Assembly (NCBI GenBank): GCA_965368115.1
Contig: CBDULQ010000058.1
Location: 1 to 16,581 of the forward strand
DNA length: 16,581 nucleotides
Direction: 5' to 3'
Source: CBDULQ01 sp965368115
GTDB taxonomy: Bacteria > Pseudomonadota > Gammaproteobacteria > SZUA-229
A program made the translations under genes and the position numbers. The first letter of the stretch is position 1; every line of letters begins with the position of its first letter. The notes beneath the pieces are model-generated. The model was not told where the DNA came from, did not search any database, and saw only the letters and a program-made list of their open reading frames with translations. Positions 6,768 to 13,884 of this stretch are shown here, piece by piece.

Positions 6768-6791
6768 CCTCGCAGCCGCGGGGTTTATGTT
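6768..6791 (+). terminator. Weak hairpin with U-rich tail between the RimB-like gene and rimK
   Basis: CCTCGC (6768-6773) pairs with GCGGGG (6778-6783, one G-T pair) around a four-base loop and is followed by TTTATGTT. It starts six bases after the RimB-like stop. It may act as a partial terminator that lowers rimK expression relative to the two proteases. The stem is short and the tail imperfect. Confidence 0.3.
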
Positions 6792-6858
6792 CTCTCGCTC
6801 AAGCATTAAACTAGATACATAAAACATGCACTGACATTGACTCAGTCGCCACCATCTC

Positions 6859-6872
6859 AGGAGATCCTCTTG
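6859..6872 (+). promoter_or_regulatory. Shine-Dalgarno and TTG start that fix the rimK N-terminus
   Basis: AGGAG at 6859-6863 stands six bases before TTG 6870. The protein read from this TTG begins DIAILSRNP after the initiator, matching the N-terminus of E. coli RimK (KIAILSRDG). An earlier in-frame TTG at 6837 lacks any Shine-Dalgarno and would add 11 unmatched residues. Confidence 0.75.
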
Positions 6873-7775
6873 GATATCGCCATTCTTTCGCGTAACCCGA
6901 AACTCTATTCCACACGACGCCTGGTGGAAGCCGCCGAAGAACGCGGGCATCAGGTCCGCATCCTCGATGTGCTGCGCTGTTACATGAACATGGCCTGCAA
7001 TCGACCGGAAATTCATTATAAAGGTGAAAAGCTGCCACGCTACGACGCCGTCATCCCGCGGATTGGCGCTTCGGTGACTTATTACGGTACCGCGGTGCTA
7101 CGCCAGTTCGAAATGATGAACGTATTCCCGCTCAACGAATCGGTGGCCATTACCCGCTCCCGCGACAAGCTACGCTCCATGCAACTGTTTTCGCGCAAGG
7201 GTATCGGCATGCCCCTCACCGGCTTCGCCAACAAACCGGACGACGTGCAGGATCTGATCAAAATGGTCGGTGGCGCACCGCTGGTCATCAAGTTGCTGGA
7301 GGGTACCCAGGGCATCGGCGTGGTACTGGCGGAAACCCAGAAAGCGGCGGAAAGTGTCATCGAGGCGTTCATGGGCCTGAAAGCCGACATTCTGGTGCAG
7401 GAATACATCAAGGAATCCGGCGGCTCGGATATTCGTTGCCTGGTGGTCGGCGACAAGGTGGTCGCGGCAATGAAACGCCAGGGTGCGGAAGGCGAGTTCC
7501 GTTCCAATCTGCATCGCGGTGGTTCGGCCAGCGTGGTCAAAATCTCACCGGTGGAGCGACAAACCGCCGTACTGGCTGCCAAGACCATGGGACTGAACGT
7601 CGCCGGTGTCGATCTACTGCGTTCCAACAGCGGTCCGCTGGTGATGGAAGTGAATTCCTCTCCCGGTCTGGAAGGCATCGAAAAAGCCACCGGCAAGGAC
7701 ATCGCCGGCTTGATTATCGAGTTCATCGAAAAGAATGCCAAACCGAATCGGACGCGCACACGTGGCAAAGGCTGA
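6870..7775 (+). CDS. rimK: RimK, ATP-grasp glutamate ligase for ribosomal protein S6
   Basis: The 301-residue product has almost the same length as E. coli RimK (300) and resembles it along the whole chain, for example YDAVIPRIGASVTYYGTA, LNESVAITRSRDKLRSMQL and RSNLHRGGSA. The fold is ATP-grasp, with the nucleotide-binding Lys141 in VIKLLEGTQGIGV, the hinge QEYI (177-180) and Mg-binding Asp248, Glu260 and Asn262 in GVDLL and VMEVNSSPG. RimK uses ATP to add glutamates to the C-terminus of ribosomal protein S6 and can make poly-alpha-glutamate. rpsF is not in the window. The start is TTG 6870 with an ideal Shine-Dalgarno, so translation initiation may be deliberately modest. Two retropepsins precede it, and an M14-type hydrolase overlaps its end, so writer and probable erasers are grouped. 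Confidence 0.95.
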   Translation: MDIAILSRNPKLYSTRRLVEAAEERGHQVRILDVLRCYMNMACNRPEIHYKGEKLPRYDAVIPRIGASVTYYGTAVLRQFEMMNVFPLNESVAITRSRDKLRSMQLFSRKGIGMPLTGFANKPDDVQDLIKMVGGAPLVIKLLEGTQGIGVVLAETQKAAESVIEAFMGLKADILVQEYIKESGGSDIRCLVVGDKVVAAMKRQGAEGEFRSNLHRGGSASVVKISPVERQTAVLAAKTMGLNVAGVDLLRSNSGPLVMEVNSSPGLEGIEKATGKDIAGLIIEFIEKNAKPNRTRTRGKG

Positions 7776-8805
7776 ACGTTCGGCTAATTTTTTCGACATT
7801 GCCGGAGAAACCATCAAGCCGGGGGAAACACGCACCCTGGCATTGCCCGCCACCCAGTTCTACACCAACACACCGGTCACCATACCGGTTCATGTCATCA
7901 ACGGAAAAAAGCCCGGTCCGCGCCTGTTCGTCTCAGCCGCTATTCACGGTGACGAAATCAACGGCGTGGAAATCATTCGCCGCCTGCTCAAGCAATCTGC
8001 CATGCAACGTTTACGCGGCACCCTGATTGCCATTCCCGTGGTCAATGTCCACGGCTTCGTGCAACAAACCCGCTATCTACCCGACCGCCGCGACCTGAAT
8101 CGCAGCTTTCCCGGTTCCAGTAAAGGCTCGCTGGCGGCGCGTCTGGCGCACATCTTCATGACGGAAATCGTCGCCAAGTGTACCCACGGTATCGATCTGC
8201 ACACCGGTGCCATTCATCGAGCCAACATGCCGCAAATCCGCGCCAACCTGGAAGACGAAACCACCCTGGCCATGGCGCGTGCTTTTTCCGTGCCGGTGTT
8301 GCTGAACTCGAGCACGCGTGACGGTTCGTTACGTGAAGCGGCGGCGGAACTGGGCATTCCGATTCTGTTATACGAAGCCGGCGAAGCACTGCGTTTCGAC
8401 GAGTTTTCCATTCGCGCCGGGGTGCGCGGGATTTTACGTGTGATGCGCGAAATCGGCATGTTGAGTCGACCCAGCCGGCCCTACAAGGATATCGTCAGCA
8501 TCGCCAGCGGCAGTTCCTGGGTACGCGCCGCCAACAGCGGAATCGTCCGCTTCCTGGTGCCGCTGGGTTCACAGGTCGGCAAAGGCCAGTCGCTGGGCGT
8601 GATTTACGATCCCTTCGGCGAAGAAGAAACACGCATCCTTTCACCCTGTGATGGCTTCGTCATCGGTCGGGTCAACAATCCGTTGATTTACGAAGGCGAC
8701 GCCCTGTTCCATATCGCTTACTTTGGCGAAACCGATACGGTGGCGGAACAGGTGGAAGAATTCACCGGCTACTTCAATAACGATAATCATCCGGTCACCA
8801 CATGA
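7762..8805 (+). CDS. Succinylglutamate desuccinylase/aspartoacylase-family (AstE-like, M14) hydrolase
   Basis: This zinc carboxypeptidase-fold enzyme has 347 residues from GTG 7762. Zinc ligands are visible in AAIHGDE (His62, Glu65) and DLHTG (His147), the conserved RRDLNRSFPG lies near 109-118, and the catalytic-type Glu205 is in LLYEAGE. The C-terminal part (about 245-322) looks like the beta-sandwich domain usual in this family. Members cleave amide bonds of acyl- or acylated-glutamate/aspartate compounds. Beside rimK the likely substrate is a glutamyl product, but this is inferred. An ATG at 7735 in the same frame is an alternative start; I chose GTG because homologous N-termini begin close to AKAERS and the overlap with rimK is smaller (14 bases). 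Its stop overlaps the next start (ATGA, 8802-8805). Confidence 0.88.
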   Translation: MAKAERSANFFDIAGETIKPGETRTLALPATQFYTNTPVTIPVHVINGKKPGPRLFVSAAIHGDEINGVEIIRRLLKQSAMQRLRGTLIAIPVVNVHGFVQQTRYLPDRRDLNRSFPGSSKGSLAARLAHIFMTEIVAKCTHGIDLHTGAIHRANMPQIRANLEDETTLAMARAFSVPVLLNSSTRDGSLREAAAELGIPILLYEAGEALRFDEFSIRAGVRGILRVMREIGMLSRPSRPYKDIVSIASGSSWVRAANSGIVRFLVPLGSQVGKGQSLGVIYDPFGEEETRILSPCDGFVIGRVNNPLIYEGDALFHIAYFGETDTVAEQVEEFTGYFNNDNHPVTT

Positions 8806-9878
8806 GCGATCCTGAGCTGCACGAATTACTGCTATCTTATCTGCCGGTCAGCGCCGCGTTCATCGTCGGTGTGCTGGTCCTCTGGCTGATCAACCTGTTG
8901 ATACTGGCGCGCCATCCCAACCTGGGCGCGCAGGCTCGTTTGCCCCGTCAGCTCGCCATGTTCATATTGACGGTGATGTTGCTGCTGCTGATGATCATTC
9001 TGTTTCCGATGAGTGACTCGACGCGCGGCCAGGTGATTACCCTGCTCGGTGTGGTCATCACCGGTGTGATTGCCCTGTCATCCACGACCTTCGTTGCCAA
9101 TGTCATGGCCGGACTCATGTTGAATGTGGTGAAAAGTTTCCAGCCCGGCGATTTCATTCGGGTCGGGGAGAAATTCGGTCGCGTCACCGAACGCGGCCTG
9201 TTTCATACCGAAATCCAGACCGAGGACCGGGACCTGACCACACTACCCAATCTGCACCTGGCCACCAATCCGGTCACCGTGGTGCACAGCAACGGCACAA
9301 TTATTTCCGCCGAACTGTCGCTGGGTTATGACGTCTCGCGCCGCAAGATCGAGGACCTGTTAAAACAGGCCGCCGTGCAGGCTGAACTTCAGGACCCTTT
9401 CGTACTGATCATCGAACTGGGCGATTATTCGGTGCTGTATCGCATTTCCGGATTCCTGCCGGAAGTTAAAAACCTGATCACCGCCAAATCGACACTGAAA
9501 AAATACGTGCTCGATGTACTGCACGAGGCGGGCGTGGAAATCGTCTCGCCGAGTTTCATGAATCAGCGACAGCTGGCACCGGAAGGCAAGGTGATTCCAA
9601 GTCGCGAAAACGAACCGCAAGTGCGGCCGGCGGAAAAAGAAACCGTGCCGGAGGAAATGATTTTCGACAAAGCTCAACAGGCTGCGGAAGTCGAAGTGCT
9701 ACGCGCCGAGCTGGATAAACTCAACAGCCAGTTCGACGACCTCAGCAAACAGAAAAAAGCTTTGAACAAAGATGAACAGGAAGGCATACAGTTTCAGCTG
9801 GATATTATCGATGAACAGCGCAAACGGCTGGCTGGCGAGCTGGACAAGCTCAGCACCGAAACCGGCACCGATAAATAG
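8802..9878 (+). CDS. MscS-type channel with C-terminal coiled coil
   Basis: This 358-residue protein has three membrane helices (about 13-36, 48-70 and 76-110) followed by an MscS beta domain beginning at FQPGDFIRVGEKFGRV (113-128) and an alpha/beta region to about 255. The layout is that of small mechanosensitive channels, but the last 75 residues (284-352) are a charged heptad-like coiled coil (for example VEVLRAELDKLNSQFDDL) absent from E. coli MscS. It probably forms a heptameric inner-membrane channel that opens on membrane tension, or a channel gated by a partner through the coil. Translation is coupled to the AstE-like gene through an ATGA overlap, so it belongs to the rimK operon. The stop (9876-9878) directly abuts the stop of the convergent corA. 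Confidence 0.9.
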   Translation: MSDPELHELLLSYLPVSAAFIVGVLVLWLINLLILARHPNLGAQARLPRQLAMFILTVMLLLLMIILFPMSDSTRGQVITLLGVVITGVIALSSTTFVANVMAGLMLNVVKSFQPGDFIRVGEKFGRVTERGLFHTEIQTEDRDLTTLPNLHLATNPVTVVHSNGTIISAELSLGYDVSRRKIEDLLKQAAVQAELQDPFVLIIELGDYSVLYRISGFLPEVKNLITAKSTLKKYVLDVLHEAGVEIVSPSFMNQRQLAPEGKVIPSRENEPQVRPAEKETVPEEMIFDKAQQAAEVEVLRAELDKLNSQFDDLSKQKKALNKDEQEGIQFQLDIIDEQRKRLAGELDKLSTETGTDK

Positions 9879-10835
9879 TTACAGCCAGCGCACCTTGCGA
9901 AACAGATACAGCAGGATAAATGCGATTGCACCCATGATCGACAGCAGAATGAAATAGCCGTAGTGGCTTTTTAACTCCGGCATGTTTTCGAAATTCATGC
10001 CGTAAATACCCACCAGCAAAGTTAAAGGCACGAAGATCACCGTAACAATGGTCAGTACTTTCATGATCTGATTCAGGTGATGACCGTTGAGGCTGATGTA
10101 AGCTTCGATCAGGTCGTTGATGACATTCTGATAAAGATTCGACAGGCTGGCGAAACGCTCGGTCACGGCGAAGATATCATCGATGTCATCGGCATATTCA
10201 TTACCGCTTTTATGCAGCTTGCGGCGTAGCTGATCATACACATCAACATAGTAATTCAGGATGCGGCTCATTTTGCGCAAACCGGTGTTATAGCCGACCA
10301 GCTCTTTCATCAGCTGATCACCGGATGTTTCGAACAGTTCATCTTCGATCACATCCAGGCGCTGTTCAAGGTCCAGCAAGACTCTTCCGTAACGATCCGC
10401 AACCCGATGGCCCATGGCGGTCATGATCGACAGGGGTGTATCTTCGCCCGGGTTATTGCGCACCCGTTCCTGTAATTTCTGTAAATAGGGCGATGGTTTG
10501 CTGTGTCGCGTCACCAGCAAACGTTCGCCGGCAAACATGGCCAGTTGCAGGGTACTGAAATCCAGCGAATCCGACTGGGCATCCAGCGGCTTGAGCAGTA
10601 GATAGATATAATCATTGAAAGCTTCGAAGCTGGGCGGATGCCGATCGCGCTGCGCTTCTTCCACCGCGCCCGCGTCCAGTTCGAACCGATTGACCAGCAG
10701 ATCGTATTCCTGTTCACTCGGATACTGATAGAGATCCACCCACAACCAGCTATTCCCATCCTGCTGCCAGCGCTCGATCAGTTCTTCACCGCCGATTTCA
10801 ACTTGCCCCGCTGTGCTCAGGATGCATTGAATCAT
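9879..10835 (-). CDS. corA: CorA-family Mg2+/divalent cation transporter
   Basis: The 318-residue protein has a large acidic N-terminal cytosolic domain with a long helix (about 140-257), then two membrane helices (258-277 and 293-311). The selectivity motif YGMN (278-281) lies at the end of the first helix, followed by FENMPEL, as in canonical CorA. CorA pentamers carry Mg2+ (also Co2+ or Ni2+) across the inner membrane. The C-terminus KVRWL has the usual basic end. ATG 10835 follows GGAGGAG with an eight-base spacer and overlaps the upstream MscS stop by four bases (ATGA). No Mg2+-responsive leader can lie directly upstream, since the gene is inside the overlap. Substrate choice among divalent cations cannot be read from the sequence. 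Confidence 0.93.
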   Translation of the reverse strand: MIQCILSTAGQVEIGGEELIERWQQDGNSWLWVDLYQYPSEQEYDLLVNRFELDAGAVEEAQRDRHPPSFEAFNDYIYLLLKPLDAQSDSLDFSTLQLAMFAGERLLVTRHSKPSPYLQKLQERVRNNPGEDTPLSIMTAMGHRVADRYGRVLLDLEQRLDVIEDELFETSGDQLMKELVGYNTGLRKMSRILNYYVDVYDQLRRKLHKSGNEYADDIDDIFAVTERFASLSNLYQNVINDLIEAYISLNGHHLNQIMKVLTIVTVIFVPLTLLVGIYGMNFENMPELKSHYGYFILLSIMGAIAFILLYLFRKVRWL

Positions 10836-12172
10836 TTCACTTCTCCTCCACTACGCATTTCACGTGGCAGGTCTTTGAGGTTTTCGAAGCCGCTACGTAA
10901 ATGCAGATCCCGTTGCGGGAAAGGAATTTCGACATTATGTTCATGGAAGCGATCCCAGACACCCATCAACACTTCGCTCAGCACATTGGCGCGACCATTG
11001 GTGGGATCTTCGATCCAGACGCGCAGTTCCAGGTCCACCGAACTGTCGCCGAAACCGCGCAACAGACAGCGGGGCTCCGGATCTTTTTTCACGCGCTCGA
11101 CAGCGAGCGCCGACTCGATACAGAGTTTCATCGCCAGTCGCACATCCGCATTGTAGGAAATACCGATGGGTAAACGCAGGCGTACCAGGTTGTCGCTGTA
11201 AGACCAGTTTTCCACCCGCTGGGTAATCAGTTCTTCATTGGGAATCAGGTGTTCGATACCGTCGCGGGTAATCACCGAGACATAGCGTGCGCTCAGATGA
11301 TTGATCCAGCCGAAGGTATTGCCTACGGAAATGACATCGCCGGGTTTGATGGATCGATCCATCAGCAGAATCACACCGCTGACCAGGTTGGAAAAGATTT
11401 TCTGTAAACCGAAACCCAGGCCGACACCAAGCGCACCGCCGAATACCGCCAGTGCGGTCAGATCGATGCCCACCGCGGAAAACGTAATCAGAAACGCGGC
11501 GGTAATCAGGCCGATGTTGAGCAACTTGACGCTGAGTACCCGCATCGCCGGTGTCACGTTTTCGGAACCTTCCAGGCGACGATCCAGATAGGTGGACAAC
11601 ATATTGGCCAGCCACAGCGACAACCACAGGGCGAGACCCGCCTTGATGACCAGCAGAGGCGTCAGTCGCACCGAACCGATGTTGAGTGCAATACTGTCGA
11701 GCAGCATGACCGCCGGTTGCAACCAGCCGGCGATATTGAGCAATGCCACGGCCCAGGCCAGTGTCGCGATCACCCGGGACACCGCATTGTTGGTCACCAG
11801 TTTGGAGACGATACGAATCAGCAACCAGGCACTCAACAGGCTGGCCACCGGAATCATCAGGTTATGACTTTGATCCAGATGAACGAACACGCGGATGGCC
11901 AGCCATTGCAGGATGAGCCAGACCAGGGTGTTAGCAAATTCATGTAAGGTGGTGAACAGGCGGTTCAGTCCGCTGACCCGACCCGTGGCCTGGCTCAGCC
12001 GCGACAACAGGCGTTGCAGGGACGGGGTGAACAACCAGCGTGCGAGTACGAACACGGCTGCGATGACCGCGATCTGAGTCCAGAATTCGCCGGACTCCAG
12101 CAGTTGTTGCAGGTAAAGGGTTTTATCGTCGATAAAGTTCTGGATCTGTTCCAGAGTCGGCATGGACGCCAT
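10832..12172 (-). CDS. MscS-family mechanosensitive channel (larger type)
   Basis: The 446-residue protein has about seven membrane helices (32-48, 79-97, 105-125, 133-150, 173-191, 216-236 and 240-272). The last one is the Gly/Ala-rich pore helix FGGALGVGLGFGLQKI (244-259), followed by the beta-domain signature IKPGDVISVG (275-284) and RDGIEHLIPNEELI (303-316). The extra N-terminal helices resemble the membrane half of MscK/YjeP-like channels without their periplasmic domain. It likely releases solutes during hypo-osmotic shock. A start three codons in (ATG 12163) is possible. A weak extended -10 (TGGTATATC, plus-strand 12229-12237) lies upstream on this strand. It overlaps corA by ATGA and is translated with it. 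Confidence 0.92.
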   Translation of the reverse strand: MASMPTLEQIQNFIDDKTLYLQQLLESGEFWTQIAVIAAVFVLARWLFTPSLQRLLSRLSQATGRVSGLNRLFTTLHEFANTLVWLILQWLAIRVFVHLDQSHNLMIPVASLLSAWLLIRIVSKLVTNNAVSRVIATLAWAVALLNIAGWLQPAVMLLDSIALNIGSVRLTPLLVIKAGLALWLSLWLANMLSTYLDRRLEGSENVTPAMRVLSVKLLNIGLITAAFLITFSAVGIDLTALAVFGGALGVGLGFGLQKIFSNLVSGVILLMDRSIKPGDVISVGNTFGWINHLSARYVSVITRDGIEHLIPNEELITQRVENWSYSDNLVRLRLPIGISYNADVRLAMKLCIESALAVERVKKDPEPRCLLRGFGDSSVDLELRVWIEDPTNGRANVLSEVLMGVWDRFHEHNVEIPFPQRDLHLRSGFENLKDLPREMRSGGEVK

Positions 12173-12284
12173 GTTGCTCAGTTTCCCTGGTTGTCATTTG
12201 CGCTGATTATTATGTGACTTTGACTCAGGATATACCAGTTTTACGCATCGAATTAAGTGACGAATATGGGGTTTTTTAGCGACA

Positions 12285-12293
12285 TGTTATGAT
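12285..12293 (+). promoter_or_regulatory. Extended -10 promoter for the cation diffusion facilitator gene
   Basis: TGTTATGAT has TG, one spacer base and TATGAT (12288-12293, five of six matches). No good -35 is visible, as often with this class. Transcription would start near 12300, about 22 bases before ATG 12322 and just upstream of the Shine-Dalgarno GGGAGA. Confidence 0.45.
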
Positions 12294-12321
12294 GCCCCCC
12301 AGTACAGGGAGACATTCGATA

Positions 12322-13245
12322 ATGGCCGCCGGATCTAAAAAAGTCATCCTTGCCGCACTGGCCGGCAACACACTCATCGCCATCACCAAGTTCATCGCCG
12401 CCGCCATGACCGGGAGTTCGGCCATGTTGTCGGAAGGTATTCACTCACTGGTCGACACGGGTAACCAGGTATTATTGCTGTACGGTCTCAAACAGGCTGC
12501 GAAACCCGCCGACGACGCCTTTCCCTTTGGTCATGGCAAGGAAATCTATTTCTGGAGTTTCATCGTCGCCATTCTGATCTTCGCCCTCGGCGGCGGTATT
12601 TCAATTTATGAAGGCATTCAGCATCTGCTGCACCCGGAACCCCTGACCAACCCGCTGATCAATTACATTGTCCTGGGTCTGGCGCTGTTGTTCGAAGGGG
12701 TCGCCTGGATGTTCGCGCTGCGCGAATTTTCCAGGGCAAAGGGGAAATGGGGCTATATCGAAGCGATTCAGCGCGCCAAGGACCCGTCAATATTCGTTGT
12801 CCTGTTCGAAGACTCCGCCGCTATGCTGGGTCTGCTGGTCGCCTTTGTCGGTGTCGCCCTGACCCAGTACACAGGGATACAATATTTCGATGGTGCCGCA
12901 TCCATCATCATCGGCCTGATTCTGGTCGGTACTGCGATCTGGCTGGCCTATGAAACCAAGAGTCTTTTGATAGGTGAAAGCGCCAATCAGCATGTAGTGA
13001 CGGGCATTCGCAGTATTCTCAGTGAAAACCCGAACATTAATCAGGTTAACGAAATATTAACCATGCACATGGGCGCGGATTTCGTACTCGCCAATATCAG
13101 CGTGGATTTTCGTGACAGCATCACCGCGGCGGATGTGGAACAGACCATCGCCCGACTCAGTCGCCAGATCAAGCACCAGTTCCCGCTGGTAAAACGCATT
13201 TTTATCGAAGCCGAAACTTCCACCGCCATCACCAGTCAGCTATAG
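12322..13245 (+). CDS. Cation diffusion facilitator (CDF) transporter, ZnT9-like
   Basis: The 307-residue product has about six membrane helices and the CDF TM2 site HSLVDTGNQ (His41, Asp45), followed by FGHGKEIYFW (69-78), typical of bacterial ZnT9/SLC30A9-like members. A C-terminal cytosolic domain of about 85 residues follows (from 222). CDF proteins export Zn2+, Mn2+ or similar metals in exchange for protons. In TM5 the canonical HxxxD is not seen; instead there is Glu163-Asp164 in LFEDSAAMLG, which makes metal selectivity uncertain. ATG 12322 with GGGAGA eight to nine bases upstream is the better start; an in-frame ATG at 12289 lies within the predicted -10 element and is unlikely. Confidence 0.92.
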   Translation: MAAGSKKVILAALAGNTLIAITKFIAAAMTGSSAMLSEGIHSLVDTGNQVLLLYGLKQAAKPADDAFPFGHGKEIYFWSFIVAILIFALGGGISIYEGIQHLLHPEPLTNPLINYIVLGLALLFEGVAWMFALREFSRAKGKWGYIEAIQRAKDPSIFVVLFEDSAAMLGLLVAFVGVALTQYTGIQYFDGAASIIIGLILVGTAIWLAYETKSLLIGESANQHVVTGIRSILSENPNINQVNEILTMHMGADFVLANISVDFRDSITAADVEQTIARLSRQIKHQFPLVKRIFIEAETSTAITSQL

Positions 13246-13284
13246 AACAGATGCAATTCAATCAGCGATAAAAACCCCAACCCT

Positions 13285-13298
13285 AGGAGGCGATTGTG
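13285..13298 (+). promoter_or_regulatory. Consensus Shine-Dalgarno for a GTG start
   Basis: AGGAGG (13285-13290) stands five bases before GTG 13296 and selects this non-ATG codon as the start of the DUF2789 gene. Confidence 0.75.
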
Positions 13299-13529
13299 GA
13301 ACCGGCCAATCACTCACTCGAAGATCTTTTCGAACAACTGGGACTGGACCACAGCGGTGGCGGTATCGATGCGTTCGTGGAACAGCATAAACCGCTCACC
13401 GACGACATCCTGTTGCAGGACGCTCCCTTCTGGACATCCGCACAATCGGCTTTCATTCAACAGGCACTGGAACAGGATGCGGACTGGGCGATCCTGGTCG
13501 ACACGCTGGATAGCATGTTACGAAACTGA
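13296..13529 (+). CDS. DUF2789 family protein
   Basis: This 77-residue soluble acidic protein matches the DUF2789 pattern across its whole length: HSLEDLFEQLGLDHSG near the start, FVEQHKPL in the middle, then APFWTSAQSAFIQQAL and a DADWAILVD end. It is probably all helical. The family is found in gammaproteobacteria and has no established function. The start is GTG with a perfect Shine-Dalgarno, 50 bases after the CDF stop, so it may share the CDF transcript. Its stop lies two bases from the stop of the convergent CxC-protein gene. Confidence 0.88.
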   Translation: MEPANHSLEDLFEQLGLDHSGGGIDAFVEQHKPLTDDILLQDAPFWTSAQSAFIQQALEQDADWAILVDTLDSMLRN

Positions 13530-13531
13530 AG

Positions 13532-13873
13532 TTAACCCGCGTTCGATAATCGAATGCTGGCCTGTCCGCTGGACAGGCTCAGCTCGATTTCCAGTTCGGC
13601 ATACACGTTATAGCCTGCCGGATCATCATGACAGTTACAGCCACCGACCATCTCGACGAAAAATACGCTGCTCCTGATCAACAGGCATTCATCAACCTGT
13701 TGCACATTTAGTAGCGAATACTGTACCGATGTATCATCAATAAAGCCGCCCTGGGTTGTCGCCTGTTGCAAGGGCAATTCAGCGACCCGAATTCCAGACA
13801 ATGCGTTTCGCAAGACCACTTCGAAGCCTGTCCCGGGCCATTGTTCAGCAACCTTCTGTAAATCGAAAATCAT
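13532..13873 (-). CDS. Conserved hypothetical protein with a CxCHDDP motif
   Basis: This 113-residue soluble protein looks beta-rich and has no signal peptide. The stretch FFVEMVGGCNCHDDPAG (71-87) carries Cys79, Cys81, His82 and Asp83-84, a compact possible metal or redox site; I recall a similar GCxCxDDP element in other proteobacterial hypothetical proteins but cannot name a family. It starts 11 bases after the DUF502 stop and is probably in the same transcript, although no Shine-Dalgarno is visible. The close spacing on both sides and ordinary codon use support it as a real gene. Function unknown. Confidence 0.72.
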   Translation of the reverse strand: MIFDLQKVAEQWPGTGFEVVLRNALSGIRVAELPLQQATTQGGFIDDTSVQYSLLNVQQVDECLLIRSSVFFVEMVGGCNCHDDPAGYNVYAELEIELSLSSGQASIRLSNAG

Positions 13874-13884
13874 CGAGTTTAAAA

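Noticed and set aside
6837..6869. Upstream TTG start for rimK
   Set aside because: It has no Shine-Dalgarno, and the 11 extra residues have no match to RimK; TTG 6870 has both.
7735..7761. Upstream ATG start for the AstE-like hydrolase
   Set aside because: Kept only as an alternative: it enlarges the overlap with rimK to 41 bases and gives residues that read as a rimK-frame by-product, but it cannot be excluded.
7082..7768. Long open frame antisense to rimK (228 codons)
   Set aside because: It mirrors the codon structure of rimK, has no Shine-Dalgarno and no recognisable domain.
7436..8026. Open frame of 196 codons across the rimK/AstE-like junction
   Set aside because: It is an alternative frame of two well-supported genes with low-complexity Arg/Gly/Ser composition.
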